A DNA stretch of 64,000 nt from Anaeromicropila herbilytica (GTDB lineage Bacteria; Bacillota; Clostridia; Lachnospirales; Lachnospiraceae). Below are positions 54,948 through 61,707 of this stretch, piece after piece. Below the pieces are notes generated by a model that searched no databases, was not told the DNA's origin, and saw nothing but the letters and a program-made list of their open reading frames with translations. The stretch covers positions 334,001-398,000 of the forward strand of contig NZ_AP024169.1 of assembly GCF_016591975.1 (NCBI RefSeq), given 5' to 3'. The translations under genes were made by a program, and so were the position numbers. Each line of letters starts with the position of its first letter. Within the stretch, counting starts at the first letter, position 1.

Positions 54948-55020
54948 GTTGTTTAAAAACATAGGTGCAACATCCTTTTACCCACCAATGATTGATGCTT
55001 TTTTCTCTGTTACGAGCCAT
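54919..55020 (-). pseudogene. Fossil 5' end of an element gene (MARNREK start), unit 4
   Basis: On the minus strand ATG 55020 opens MARNREKSINHWWVKG and then runs into the att-proximal arm and terminator, stopping near 54919. It shares its start with the unit 3 fossil at 48955. This implies a once longer minus-strand gene whose body was deleted up to the arm site. Confidence 0.5.
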
Positions 55021-55351
55021 TTTTACTACGCCCTTTGATTGTATTTATAAGTTAGAGCTGAGCACGCCCAATTTATATAAATCACAGGGCATAGGGACTA
55101 TCACTCTTAAGGATACAGTCAAAGGGTATCCAGCCTGACCATTATTAACGGAGTAATTTTTAATGGTCTACAATCTCCTGAGCAGTGGTTTGTTCTATAA
55201 ATTTCAACTACAGATACGTCTTGAGTCAAGAGAACTTCGTTCTCTCATCTTTTTTTCTAAATGTTATTTTTGAAGTGTTTTTGTTTGTTTTCTCCTTTCA
55301 TCATGAATACAATTTTAATATGCTATTATTCATTCAATGATATTGAAAAAA

Positions 55352-55405
55352 ATGACATGATAAACGTTTACTCGAAAAGGTAAGAGTAACCATTATCATG
55401 TCATT
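55352..55405 (-). terminator. Conserved minus-strand hairpin, unit 4 copy
   Basis: Arms ATGACATGATAAACGTTTAC... and ...GTAACCATTATCATGTCAT with T7 on the minus strand. A minus-strand RBS-like GAAAGGAGAAAAC lies ~55 bp beyond. Confidence 0.72.
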
Positions 55406-55545
55406 TTGGATTGATTCACACTTCTGTTTTTTTATTTTGTAAATAGTTTGAAAATATGGCATTTATTGACTTTTGATTTTAGGAAAGGTATAATTATGTT
55501 TAGGATAAGTAAGAAAACAACATTTAATTTTAAGGGGGAGTGAAC

Positions 55546-56439
55546 ATGAAATATGATTTATTTATTTCGCATGCATCAGAAGACAAAGAAACATTGGTAA
55601 GACCTTTAGCCGTTGCACTTCAAAAATTGTCTATAGAAGTATGGTATGATGAATTTACGCTTACAGTGGGTGATAGTTTATCTAAATCTATCGACTTAGG
55701 CTTGATTAATTCACAATTTGGCTTAATAGTACTTAGTAAAGATTTTTTCGCAAAAAAATGGCCTGATTATGAATTAAGAAGTTTACTTAGTAAGGAAATC
55801 GCTTACGACAAAGTGATTTTACCTATTTGGCATGGTATTACAAAAGATGACTTATTGACATTTAGTCCATATTTAGCAGATAAATATGCATTAAATAGTG
55901 AGAATAGTAGCATCGAAGAATTGGCTCTAGATATATGCAAAGCTGTCAAGCCAAATGTATATGAGAATTTAACGAGAACCATGATTTATGAAGCGTTATA
56001 TGAAAATTCATCCAAGAAACAAACTAATAAAATAGAGGTAAAAGATTTAATAAATTCATTCCCAATACGCCATGAATCATTGCCGATAGAATTAATAAAT
56101 AGAATTAAAATCACTAATAAAGTATTACAAGATGTTTTCCATTTTTCCTTAGAAGAAACTATTGAGGATTTTAAACATGATACAAACCCTGCAAGGGAAG
56201 TGGCAATTTGGGAAGCTATTGCATCTACATATATTGACTTATTAAATAAAATTGATGACAAAGAAGAATATAAGAACTATTTAGGTGGGTTACTTTTACA
56301 TATATCGCTAACCAATAACAAGGAAGAAACATATAAAAAATTTAACATGTTTCCGAAAAAAATTATAAATAAGGCATATGTTTTATTTGCAAACAATTCA
56401 TCTGTTAAAAATACGCATCTTGTAGCAATAAAAAGATAA
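55546..56439 (+). CDS. TIR-domain protein, candidate defence effector
   Basis: A 297-aa protein with an N-terminal TIR domain (1-~135): KYDLFISHASEDKE strand/loop, VWYDEFTLTVGDSLSKSID BB-loop region and the catalytic Glu 76 in AKKWPDYELRSLLSKE. Bacterial TIR domains with this Glu commonly cleave NAD+ or make signalling derivatives. The C-terminal ~160 residues are helical and unassigned; no membrane segment, STING or SIR2 part is present. ATG 55546 with GGGGGAG is chosen. It is the sole gene of its unit, so a one-gene anti-phage function is plausible but unproven. Confidence 0.87.
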   Translation: MKYDLFISHASEDKETLVRPLAVALQKLSIEVWYDEFTLTVGDSLSKSIDLGLINSQFGLIVLSKDFFAKKWPDYELRSLLSKEIAYDKVILPIWHGITKDDLLTFSPYLADKYALNSENSSIEELALDICKAVKPNVYENLTRTMIYEALYENSSKKQTNKIEVKDLINSFPIRHESLPIELINRIKITNKVLQDVFHFSLEETIEDFKHDTNPAREVAIWEAIASTYIDLLNKIDDKEEYKNYLGGLLLHISLTNNKEETYKKFNMFPKKIINKAYVLFANNSSVKNTHLVAIKR

Positions 56440-56558
56440 AATGACATTAGAATTTAGACGAACATTTTTAATTTATGATAATTGTGTGTGTAACCATATG
56501 TGTAAATAACAGAAGCCGCAAACCTCCTATATATCAATATTTGTTTGTGGGGGGATTT

Positions 56559-56581
56559 GTTCAAATCCCGTCTCGCGCTTA
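56559..56581 (+). repeat. att copy 5 (one mismatch)
   Basis: GTTCAAATCCCGTCTCGCGC + TTA: one change (G to A in TTCGAAT) versus the tRNA. Confidence 0.9.
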
Positions 56582-56589
56582 ACTAATTT

Positions 56590-56629
56590 CCTCAGAAATC
56601 CTGTAAAATCAAGACTTCTGAGGCTTTTT
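56590..56629 (+). terminator. tRNA-type terminator at left end of unit 5
   Basis: CCTCAGAAATCC...GACTTCTGAGG stem with T5; the same family as after att2. Confidence 0.7.
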
Positions 56630-56633
56630 CATT

Positions 56634-56880
56634 TCAGGAGTTCCCCGTACCTATGAGTACGTTAAGTCCGTTCATATCTGAAAGAGCGTGTACAATCTGT
56701 CTTGATATTTTCTGCTTCCCATGGTTATTCATTATGTAGGTTAGAGTAGTAGCAATATCATTATGTCCGAGATACTTGAGAATGTCCTCGATTGGGATTT
56801 CTTTCTGCTTGCTCATTAATACGTTTAACAGTCTTGATTGAATCACTTGTTCGATATATGAAAAAAGATATAAAAATCCC
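56634..56880 (-). pseudogene. Integrase remnant of unit 5
   Basis: The last ~60 codons (EDILKYLGHNDIATTLTYIMNN, nucleophile Tyr kept) closely match the unit 2 integrase C-terminus. Just upstream, in another frame, IKTVKRINEQA matches its TVKRINEEA segment. The stretch between, holding the HxxR box, has been deleted, so the protein cannot be active. Confidence 0.82.
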
Positions 56881-56912
56881 AATTTCGTTAAACCATGTGC
56901 AACCGTTGTTGG
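56870..56912 (-). other. Degenerate conserved hairpin, unit 5 copy
   Basis: CCAATTTCG and CCGTTGTTGG occupy the positions of the unit 2 hairpin arms, with TTTTTA on the minus strand. Pairing is weak, so it is a decayed copy. Confidence 0.45.
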
Positions 56913-57101
56913 AATTTGTTGCCATGCTATATAAAGAGTGTTATCATTTCATAGATTGTTTAATTGGTAATAACAAACATATAATGTTGGATAAATTTTT
57001 GTAATTTTAGGAAAAAAAATAAAATTATTGACTTTGTTAATAAAGATCCACAAGGTTTTCTTGTGTTTTAATAGATATTAATATTTGAAAGGGTGAATTA
57101 A

Positions 57102-57152
57102 ATGCAAAAAGATTTTAAATGTTACAACATAAGGAGAGTGACAATAATTTAG
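57102..57152 (+). CDS. 16-aa leader peptide of the unit 5 kinase gene
   Basis: ATG 57102 with GAAAGGG 9 nt upstream encodes MQKDFKCYNIRRVTII, stop TAG 57150-57152. The stop abuts the hairpin that hides the kinase ribosome-binding site. A ribosome paused near its end would cover the CTCTCC strand and free the downstream GGAGAG. Confidence 0.55.
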   Translation: MQKDFKCYNIRRVTII

Positions 57153-57174
57153 CTCTCCGTAAAGAAAAGGAGAG
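57133..57174 (+). promoter_or_regulatory. Translation attenuator with competing GGAGAG strands
   Basis: CTCTCC (57153-57158) can pair with GGAGAG at 57169-57174, the kinase Shine-Dalgarno, or with an identical GGAGAG inside the leader ORF (57133-57138). The mutually exclusive pairings form a switch of the cat/erm type. Confidence 0.6.
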
Positions 57175-57178
57175 AATT

Positions 57179-58252
57179 ATGACTTATAGAGAAGTTATTA
57201 AAATTGTAGACATATATTTACTTCCGATAATATCAAAATTGTATGAGTTGGAAGGCTATAAAATCAGCTTGGTCAAGCCACATAAAGGAGGACGAAATGT
57301 CGTTTATAATTGTGAGAAAGAAGGAGCTGTTGCTAAAATAATCAGAATAGCCTTCTTAGATGACAGGAGTCTTGAAGATTTTCTAGGTGAAGTTGAATAT
57401 ATTCGATATTTATACGAACATGGAGGTAGTGTGTCGGATGTAATCAGCTCCCGTAATGGAAACCTGCTAGAAGAGATAACCTATGAAAATCACAGTTTTT
57501 ATGTCTGCGGATTTGTAAAAGCACCGGGGAAATTACTTGTCGATAATGGTTATAGATATCGGGAAGGTGTTCCAATCACCGAATATTTTTATAACTGTGG
57601 TAAAATACTAGGGAAAATGCATCAGTTATCGAAGGTGTATGCCCCTACCCATAAACGATATAGTTTTTTTGATAAATACAATGTAGAATATCTTGATAAA
57701 CTGATACCGCCCACTCTTTCTCTACTTAAAAAGAAACTTTTTGAGTTTCTTAAAACTTTAGAGGGATTGGACAAGAATAGTGAGTTTTTTGGAATGGTAC
57801 ATTTTGATTACAGCGACGGTAACTATAACATAGACTTTGATAATGGAAAAATAACGGTATATGATTTCGATAATTCATGTTTCTGTTGGTATATGTTTGA
57901 TCTTGCAAATGTCTGGACACATGGAGTTGGCTGGATACAATTTGAACAGGATATTGAAAAACGAAGAAAATTTATGGAAGAATATTTTGAAACAGTCCTT
58001 GCTGGATACAAATCAGAGACTACCATTGAAGATAGGATGCTTGAGAAACTTCCTTTATTTATCAAAGTAGTCACCATGGAAAGTATAGTAGATGCTTTCG
58101 AAGTTATGCGTAACAGTGGTGAAGAACCAGAATGTGATGAGGAACTATCATATAACATAAGATGTATGGAAGATGACATTCCATACAAGGGATTTTTCCA
58201 TGAAATTTACTCGTGTGAAGAACCGTTTGAGTATGAGAAACGAGATATATAG
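57179..58252 (+). CDS. APH-family kinase of unit 5
   Basis: A 357-aa phosphotransferase-fold protein. N-lobe: GGRNVVYNCEKEGAVAKI. Catalytic loop MVHFDYSDGNYNIDFDNG, with Phe for the usual Gly of HGD, followed by the metal-binding VYDFDNSCFCWYMFDLANVW. It resembles homoserine-kinase/APH-like proteins of Firmicutes; some phosphorylate macrolides or aminoglycosides. ATG 57179 directly follows the attenuator Shine-Dalgarno; the longer frame from 57119 includes the leader and is rejected. Controlled translation suggests an inducible resistance gene. Confidence 0.83.
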   Translation: MTYREVIKIVDIYLLPIISKLYELEGYKISLVKPHKGGRNVVYNCEKEGAVAKIIRIAFLDDRSLEDFLGEVEYIRYLYEHGGSVSDVISSRNGNLLEEITYENHSFYVCGFVKAPGKLLVDNGYRYREGVPITEYFYNCGKILGKMHQLSKVYAPTHKRYSFFDKYNVEYLDKLIPPTLSLLKKKLFEFLKTLEGLDKNSEFFGMVHFDYSDGNYNIDFDNGKITVYDFDNSCFCWYMFDLANVWTHGVGWIQFEQDIEKRRKFMEEYFETVLAGYKSETTIEDRMLEKLPLFIKVVTMESIVDAFEVMRNSGEEPECDEELSYNIRCMEDDIPYKGFFHEIYSCEEPFEYEKRDI

Positions 58253-58256
58253 TTAT

Positions 58257-58330
58257 TGAGTACCCAATTGAACGGGTAAAAATCGGATGTGCTGGAAGCA
58301 TTCTATCAGTATATTATCGAGGGGATAGAA
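58257..58330. repeat. Right arm of unit 5
   Basis: GAGTACCCAATTGAACGGGT, GGATGTGCTGG and GAGGGGATAGAA in the order seen before att3. Confidence 0.7.
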
Positions 58331-58352
58331 CTCGAATTCCATCTCGTGCTTA
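58331..58352 (+). repeat. att copy 6 (degenerate)
   Basis: CTCGAATTCCATCTCGTGCT + TA: four changes from the tRNA end, including two that break the T-stem. It is likely an old, inactive junction. Confidence 0.8.
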
Positions 58353-58361
58353 AATGAAAAA

Positions 58362-58399
58362 AATCGCTAATCCTTATGAATCAAGGGTTAGCGATTTTT
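58362..58399 (+). terminator. tRNA-type terminator at left end of unit 6
   Basis: AATCGCTAATCCTT...AAGGGTTAGCGATT stem with T5. Confidence 0.8.
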
Positions 58400-58574
58400 A
58401 TTACTCCAAAATCATATGTGCAGGATATATACAAAAGATAACCGTTATCTTGTCCTTGTGAAGAAGTATACACTTATGGAAAGTATAGTAATACACCTTC
58501 ATAGTACAATTGACTTCCAACATTAGGAAATATATAATGTCATATATAAAACAAAGAAAGGAGGAAATGGTCGT

Positions 58575-58625
58575 ATGAAACAACAGATTATTAAGATATA
58601 TAGTAGGGGGAAGTTAATAGATTAA
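58575..58625 (+). CDS. 16-aa leader peptide of the unit 6 acetyltransferase gene
   Basis: ATG 58575 with AAAGGAGG ~9 nt upstream encodes MKQQIIKIYSRGKLID, stop TAA 58623-58625. The stop lies 2 nt before the hairpin that covers the next gene's ribosome-binding site. Its strong site argues that it is translated. Confidence 0.55.
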   Translation: MKQQIIKIYSRGKLID

Positions 58626-58646
58626 CACCTCTCTACTAACGGGAGG
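58600..58646 (+). promoter_or_regulatory. Translation attenuator of the unit 6 acetyltransferase
   Basis: CCTCTC (58628-58633) pairs with GGGAGG (58641-58646), the gene's Shine-Dalgarno, across a 7-nt loop. GTAGGGGG within the leader ORF (~58603-58610) can pair with CCTCTCTAC instead. Same logic as in unit 5. Confidence 0.55.
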
Positions 58647-58652
58647 ATTTAA

Positions 58653-59246
58653 ATGAATATAGAAACGAATAATTTGATTATTAGAAATTTTGCTGAGCAA
58701 GATATAGATGCTTTATATAATATAAAATATGATAAACAGGTAATGGAATTCATTCCAACTTATTTAGAACGTAGTGTAACAAAAGAAAAAATCAATGATT
58801 ATATCAAAAATTTTAACTTATATGAAGCGAAAGAAGACTTTAAATCCAAGCGCAAGTATGCGATACAAAACAAGAAAACAAATAAAGTAATGGGCTCCAT
58901 TTCCTTTGGAATGAATGAGTTGCTACACGAATATGAGCTTGGATGGCAAATGATGGAGCAATACCGTAAAAAAGGTTATGCCTCCGAAGCGGCTATTACA
59001 TTTTCAGAGTATTTTTGCGAAAAGAATAATGTTGATTATCTAATTGCTGTAATGGATGTAGATAATCCTCCATCTTACAGAACCGCGCTTAAAAGTGGTT
59101 TTAAGCTTTTTGAAAAAAGAACCGTTTATGATTACACATATAATCGTTATTGCGATGATTATTATTACTTTAGGCGATATTATTCCAAAACCTCACTATC
59201 TAACCAATTCTATGGCGATACTGTTTATGATGGACGTCATTCTTAG
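58653..59246 (+). CDS. GNAT N-acetyltransferase, RimJ/RimL-like
   Basis: A 197-aa acetyltransferase: METNNLIIR-like start (MNIETNNLIIRNF), acetyl-CoA motif LGWQMMEQYRKKGYASEAA (~104-122), then VDNPPSYRTALKSGFKLFEKR, the normal RimJ/RimL pattern, and an extra aromatic C-terminal tail. The start is fixed by GGGAGG 6 nt upstream, inside the attenuator hairpin. A kinase gene follows after 9 bp, so the two are cotranscribed. Substrate unknown; likely a drug or toxin. Confidence 0.86.
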   Translation: MNIETNNLIIRNFAEQDIDALYNIKYDKQVMEFIPTYLERSVTKEKINDYIKNFNLYEAKEDFKSKRKYAIQNKKTNKVMGSISFGMNELLHEYELGWQMMEQYRKKGYASEAAITFSEYFCEKNNVDYLIAVMDVDNPPSYRTALKSGFKLFEKRTVYDYTYNRYCDDYYYFRRYYSKTSLSNQFYGDTVYDGRHS

Positions 59247-59255
59247 GGAGGGGTA

Positions 59256-60214
59256 ATGAAAATGGATAATATTATACAATGTGATGATCAAACATATGAT
59301 ATAGACATAATTATAAAAGTTTTTGAAAGAAATATGAAACAAAGTGTGTGCTCGGTACATAGATATGAAAATGTAACAAATAACACTGTGTATAGAATTG
59401 ATACCAAATTGAAGTCTTACATTTTTAAGATATATAGATCAGGATGGCCGGAGGAGGGTAAGCTTTTATTTATTGACAAAAAGCTTACCGAGCATGAAAT
59501 TCCGCATGCCAAAATCTTTGTTTACAACCGAGATAATAAAGAATTCACGAACGGTTATTTAATAGAGGAATGTTTGCCAGGCACAACTGCTGATCGGATT
59601 ACTATGTCGAATAATCAAACCATTGAATTATTTAGAAAGCTTGGTTATTTAGTTTGCAGATACACCAAATAAAGCTAAAAGGTTATGGATATATCGGTGG
59701 TGGAGTAGCTGATTGCTCAAAATTTTCAGAGTTTATGTATAATAGCTTTGATGAGAATACCAATAATTTACTTGCGCAAAACCTTGTAAAACGTGATGAA
59801 ATAGAAACAACTTGGAGTGGAATTTATCAAAGATTGAAAGTATGTGATAAATATCCCCCTGTGCTCTGCCACACCGACCTCTCTAAAAAAAATGTTCTTA
59901 TCAATGAGAATGACATAACGCTAATTGATTGGGATGATGCTTATTCTCTCTGCTGGGTAGCTGATGTTGCTCATTTAACCTTATGGATGAAATATGAGTA
60001 TGGTAACAATGCAGAAGTTTACCGTAAGGCTTTTCTGGACAACTATAAGACTGAGCATGATATGAACGCTTTTTGTGAAACAGAAGACTTGCTCCATGTG
60101 CGTTATGGTTTGGAAAACCTTAATTATTTCATCGGCACACCACAATATGATAGCTTTAAAGCAATTCTGAAGGACTCTGTAAAAAGATGTGGAATGAAAT
60201 TGGAAATTCTATAA
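59256..60214 (+). pseudogene. APH-family kinase with central frameshift
   Basis: Two frames together make one kinase. The first (59256-59672) gives the N-lobe to FRKLGYLVC. The second, entered near 59655, continues QIHQIKLKGYGYIGGGVADC with catalytic VLCHTDLSKKNVLINENDITLIDWDDAYSLCW and stops at 60214. A single missing base (or two extra) near 59653-59656 breaks it. In each frame all expected motifs are present, so the mutation is recent or a sequencing error. Cotranscribed with the acetyltransferase. Confidence 0.8.
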
Positions 60215-60310
60215 GAATTAGATGACGAAAAAGGGTTCGCTAACTTTCACTATAATCCTGAAGACTATCAAGCAGAATATAGGTTTTGGCTACCTATCAA
60301 GAAGAAATAG
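60215..60310 (+). pseudogene. C-terminal remnant of a GyrI-like effector-binding protein
   Basis: Directly after the kinase stop and in its frame, 31 codons encode ELDDEKGFANFHYNPEDY and end AEYRFWLPIKKK. This resembles the end of GyrI/AraC effector-binding domains like those in units 1 and 2. It has no start codon, so it is a leftover of a deleted cargo gene. Confidence 0.5.
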
Positions 60311-60335
60311 CTATGGTTTTGGAGGTGTAAATACT

Positions 60336-60749
60336 TTGTATGAAAGAATGTTAGACAAGCAGACGGTACCTTCATTTGATGAAATGATTACTTATTGTGG
60401 TGATGCCGGAGAGTTGTGGACAGAGTTGGACCAATATCTAAAGGATAAGCTTAATATGAAAGGTTGCATTCGATTTCCGTATGGGAACAAATATGGCTGG
60501 AGTATGAAGTATAGCTATAAAAGCAAACATATATGCGACGTATTTGCAGAAAATAGTGCGTTTATGGTATTAATCCGCATTTCAGATGATGCAATCAAAC
60601 CGATTTATAATGAATTAAGTATATATGCCAAAGCGGTATGGGATAACAAATATCCTTGTGGAAGCGGAGGCTGGCTCAATTACCGTATTACGAACAAAGA
60701 GCAAATGCAGGACTTGATGAAGATAATAGGTATCAAAGGAGGATATTGA
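60336..60749 (+). CDS. DUF3788-family protein
   Basis: A 137-aa protein starting at TTG 60336 with GGAGGTG 8 nt upstream: YERMLDKQTVPSFDEM, then LWTELDQYLKD, YGNKYGWSMKYSYKSKHICD and AFMVLIRISDDA, the pattern of DUF3788 proteins found beside resistance and GyrI-like genes in Firmicutes. The function is not known. The longer ATG frame from 60222 runs through the previous remnant and is rejected. It overlaps the next gene by one base. Confidence 0.75.
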   Translation: MYERMLDKQTVPSFDEMITYCGDAGELWTELDQYLKDKLNMKGCIRFPYGNKYGWSMKYSYKSKHICDVFAENSAFMVLIRISDDAIKPIYNELSIYAKAVWDNKYPCGSGGWLNYRITNKEQMQDLMKIIGIKGGY

Positions 60750-61104
60750 TGAAAGTCGAAAATAAGATAGGACAAGATTTCGATTCATTAGCACAGCGTA
60801 TTATATATTCATATGTAGCTACATATCCAGACTTTAAGCCTGTGGAACATGGTGTCTGCTACGAATCGCAAAAGCAGATGCATGATTTTATAGCAGATAC
60901 TTTGCTCTTGCTATATGAACATACCGAAATATTAGGAGTTGCTATTGTACCGGATGCATATTATGAAAATTGGGCACTTTAATCTGTGACAATGAAACCC
61001 AAAAGAAATGTCCTTTATATCCTAACTTAACATGGAATTATATTAACACAAATGACCTTAATAATATGATTAGACTTTTTGAATTTTCAGAAAGTTTATT
61101 ATAA
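60749..61104 (+). pseudogene. Small unknown gene, probably frameshifted
   Basis: ATG 60749, overlapping the previous stop (TGATG), encodes 77 aa to TAA 60982. A different frame then continues without interruption from ~60975 (LICDNETQKKCPLYPNLTWN) to TAA 61104. The joined product would be ~117 aa. I do not recognise it; no cofactor motif is visible beyond three cysteines. Confidence 0.5.
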
Positions 61105-61148
61105 AATCATACCGACCGACTAATTAAGATTTAATATATTAAAAATAC

Positions 61149-61194
61149 AAAAAAGTCGCTAACCCTACAAAATCAGGGGTTAGCGACTTTTTTG
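61149..61194. terminator. Last tRNA-type terminator, right edge of island
   Basis: AAAAAGTCGCTAACCC...GGGGTTAGCGACTTTTT, a 13+-bp stem with T-runs on both strands. It is related to those after att3, att4 and att6 and may be the original tRNA-Gly terminator. It also ends the convergent pqqD-like gene. Confidence 0.85.
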
Positions 61195-61209
61195 TTTGTA
61201 AATAATGTT

Positions 61210-61482
61210 CTACTCCAAACTGATAAATTTATAACCTTCAAGCTGTGTTAAAAAAGCATAAGTACTTTCACGACAGACATCCTCAGATACATCATAAACC
61301 ATCATCAGTCGCTTTAATATATCCTGAACTATAATAGGTTCTTGTATGTAATCCCATATTTCATTAGCAGCTCCTTTTAATAGGAAGTAATTTCCTGTTG
61401 AAAAGTCAATCATTACTTTTTCACCATCGAGGTCAGTAACGTCTAAATTTATAACTAATTTCACTTTGCTATTATCATTCAT
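61210..61482 (-). CDS. PqqD-like peptide-chaperone protein
   Basis: A 90-aa winged-helix protein of the PqqD family: GEKVMIDFSTGNYFLLKGAANEIWDYIQEP followed by VQDILKRLMMVYDVSEDVCRESTYAFLTQLE, the standard ending (parts quoted separately in the family alignment). PqqD domains present precursor peptides to radical-SAM or lasso-peptide enzymes; in exopolysaccharide loci stand-alone copies of unknown role also occur. No radical-SAM or peptide gene is visible here. ATG 61482 with GGAGG 7 nt upstream is chosen. It is convergent to the island. Confidence 0.8.
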   Translation of the reverse strand: MNDNSKVKLVINLDVTDLDGEKVMIDFSTGNYFLLKGAANEIWDYIQEPIIVQDILKRLMMVYDVSEDVCRESTYAFLTQLEGYKFISLE

Positions 61483-61707
61483 AAATACCTCCAAAATGTA
61501 AAAATATGGTAATATTATAACGGTTCATTCATAATAAATCAATCCTTAAAAACAGTAAAGTTTTATAAGATAGTCTGGATGTAAATTCCTAAGTAAATAA
61601 AATATTAATGATATTCATAATAAATATAATGAATATAAAATAGTTACAACCATATACTGTAAATAAATGGAAACACATTTTAAAAATAATTTTTGGGTGG
61701 GATATAT

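Larger units (their letters stand above)
54733..55545. other. 813-bp stretch around att4
   Basis: Holds the unit 3 right arm, att4, its terminator, the fossil gene start, a GACCATTA/TAATGGTC hairpin (55137-55168) and the conserved minus-strand hairpin. No intact gene. Confidence 0.6.
54899..56581. mobile_element. Island unit 4: single-gene TIR cassette
   Basis: Only 1.7 kb between att4 and att5, with one intact gene (TIR) and no recombinase. The left half contains the MARNREK fossil start and the conserved hairpin. The right end has GTGTGTAAC and ATGTGTAAA repeats (~56484-56505) as possible arm sites. Confidence 0.78.
56582..58352. mobile_element. Island unit 5: decayed integrase + kinase cassette
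   Basis: A 1.8-kb unit between att5 and att6. The left end is nearly that of unit 2, including the integrase 3' end, but most of the integrase is deleted. One kinase gene with a leader-peptide attenuator is the cargo. The right arm matches unit 2's. Confidence 0.78.
58353..61194. mobile_element. Island unit 6: cargo-only, partly decayed
   Basis: From att6 to the last tRNA-type terminator. It has no recombinase; only an AAGATAAC-C-GTTATCTT remnant (58435-58451) of the conserved hairpin. Cargo: acetyltransferase with leader, frameshifted kinase, regulator tail, DUF3788 protein and a frameshifted small gene. No tRNA end is seen before the last terminator, so the right att site is lost or diverged. 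Confidence 0.65.

Noticed and set aside
60222..60335. ATG start for the DUF3788 gene
   Set aside because: The extension covers a regulator remnant read in another frame; TTG 60336 has a proper GGAGGTG.
40252..61194. CRISPR array
   Set aside because: The repeats are few, 22-24 bp, separated by 1.7-6 kb and clearly tRNA-derived; no cas genes.
61210..61482. Lasso-peptide or RiPP cluster
   Set aside because: Only the PqqD-like gene is there; no precursor, protease, cyclase or radical-SAM gene is visible within the window.
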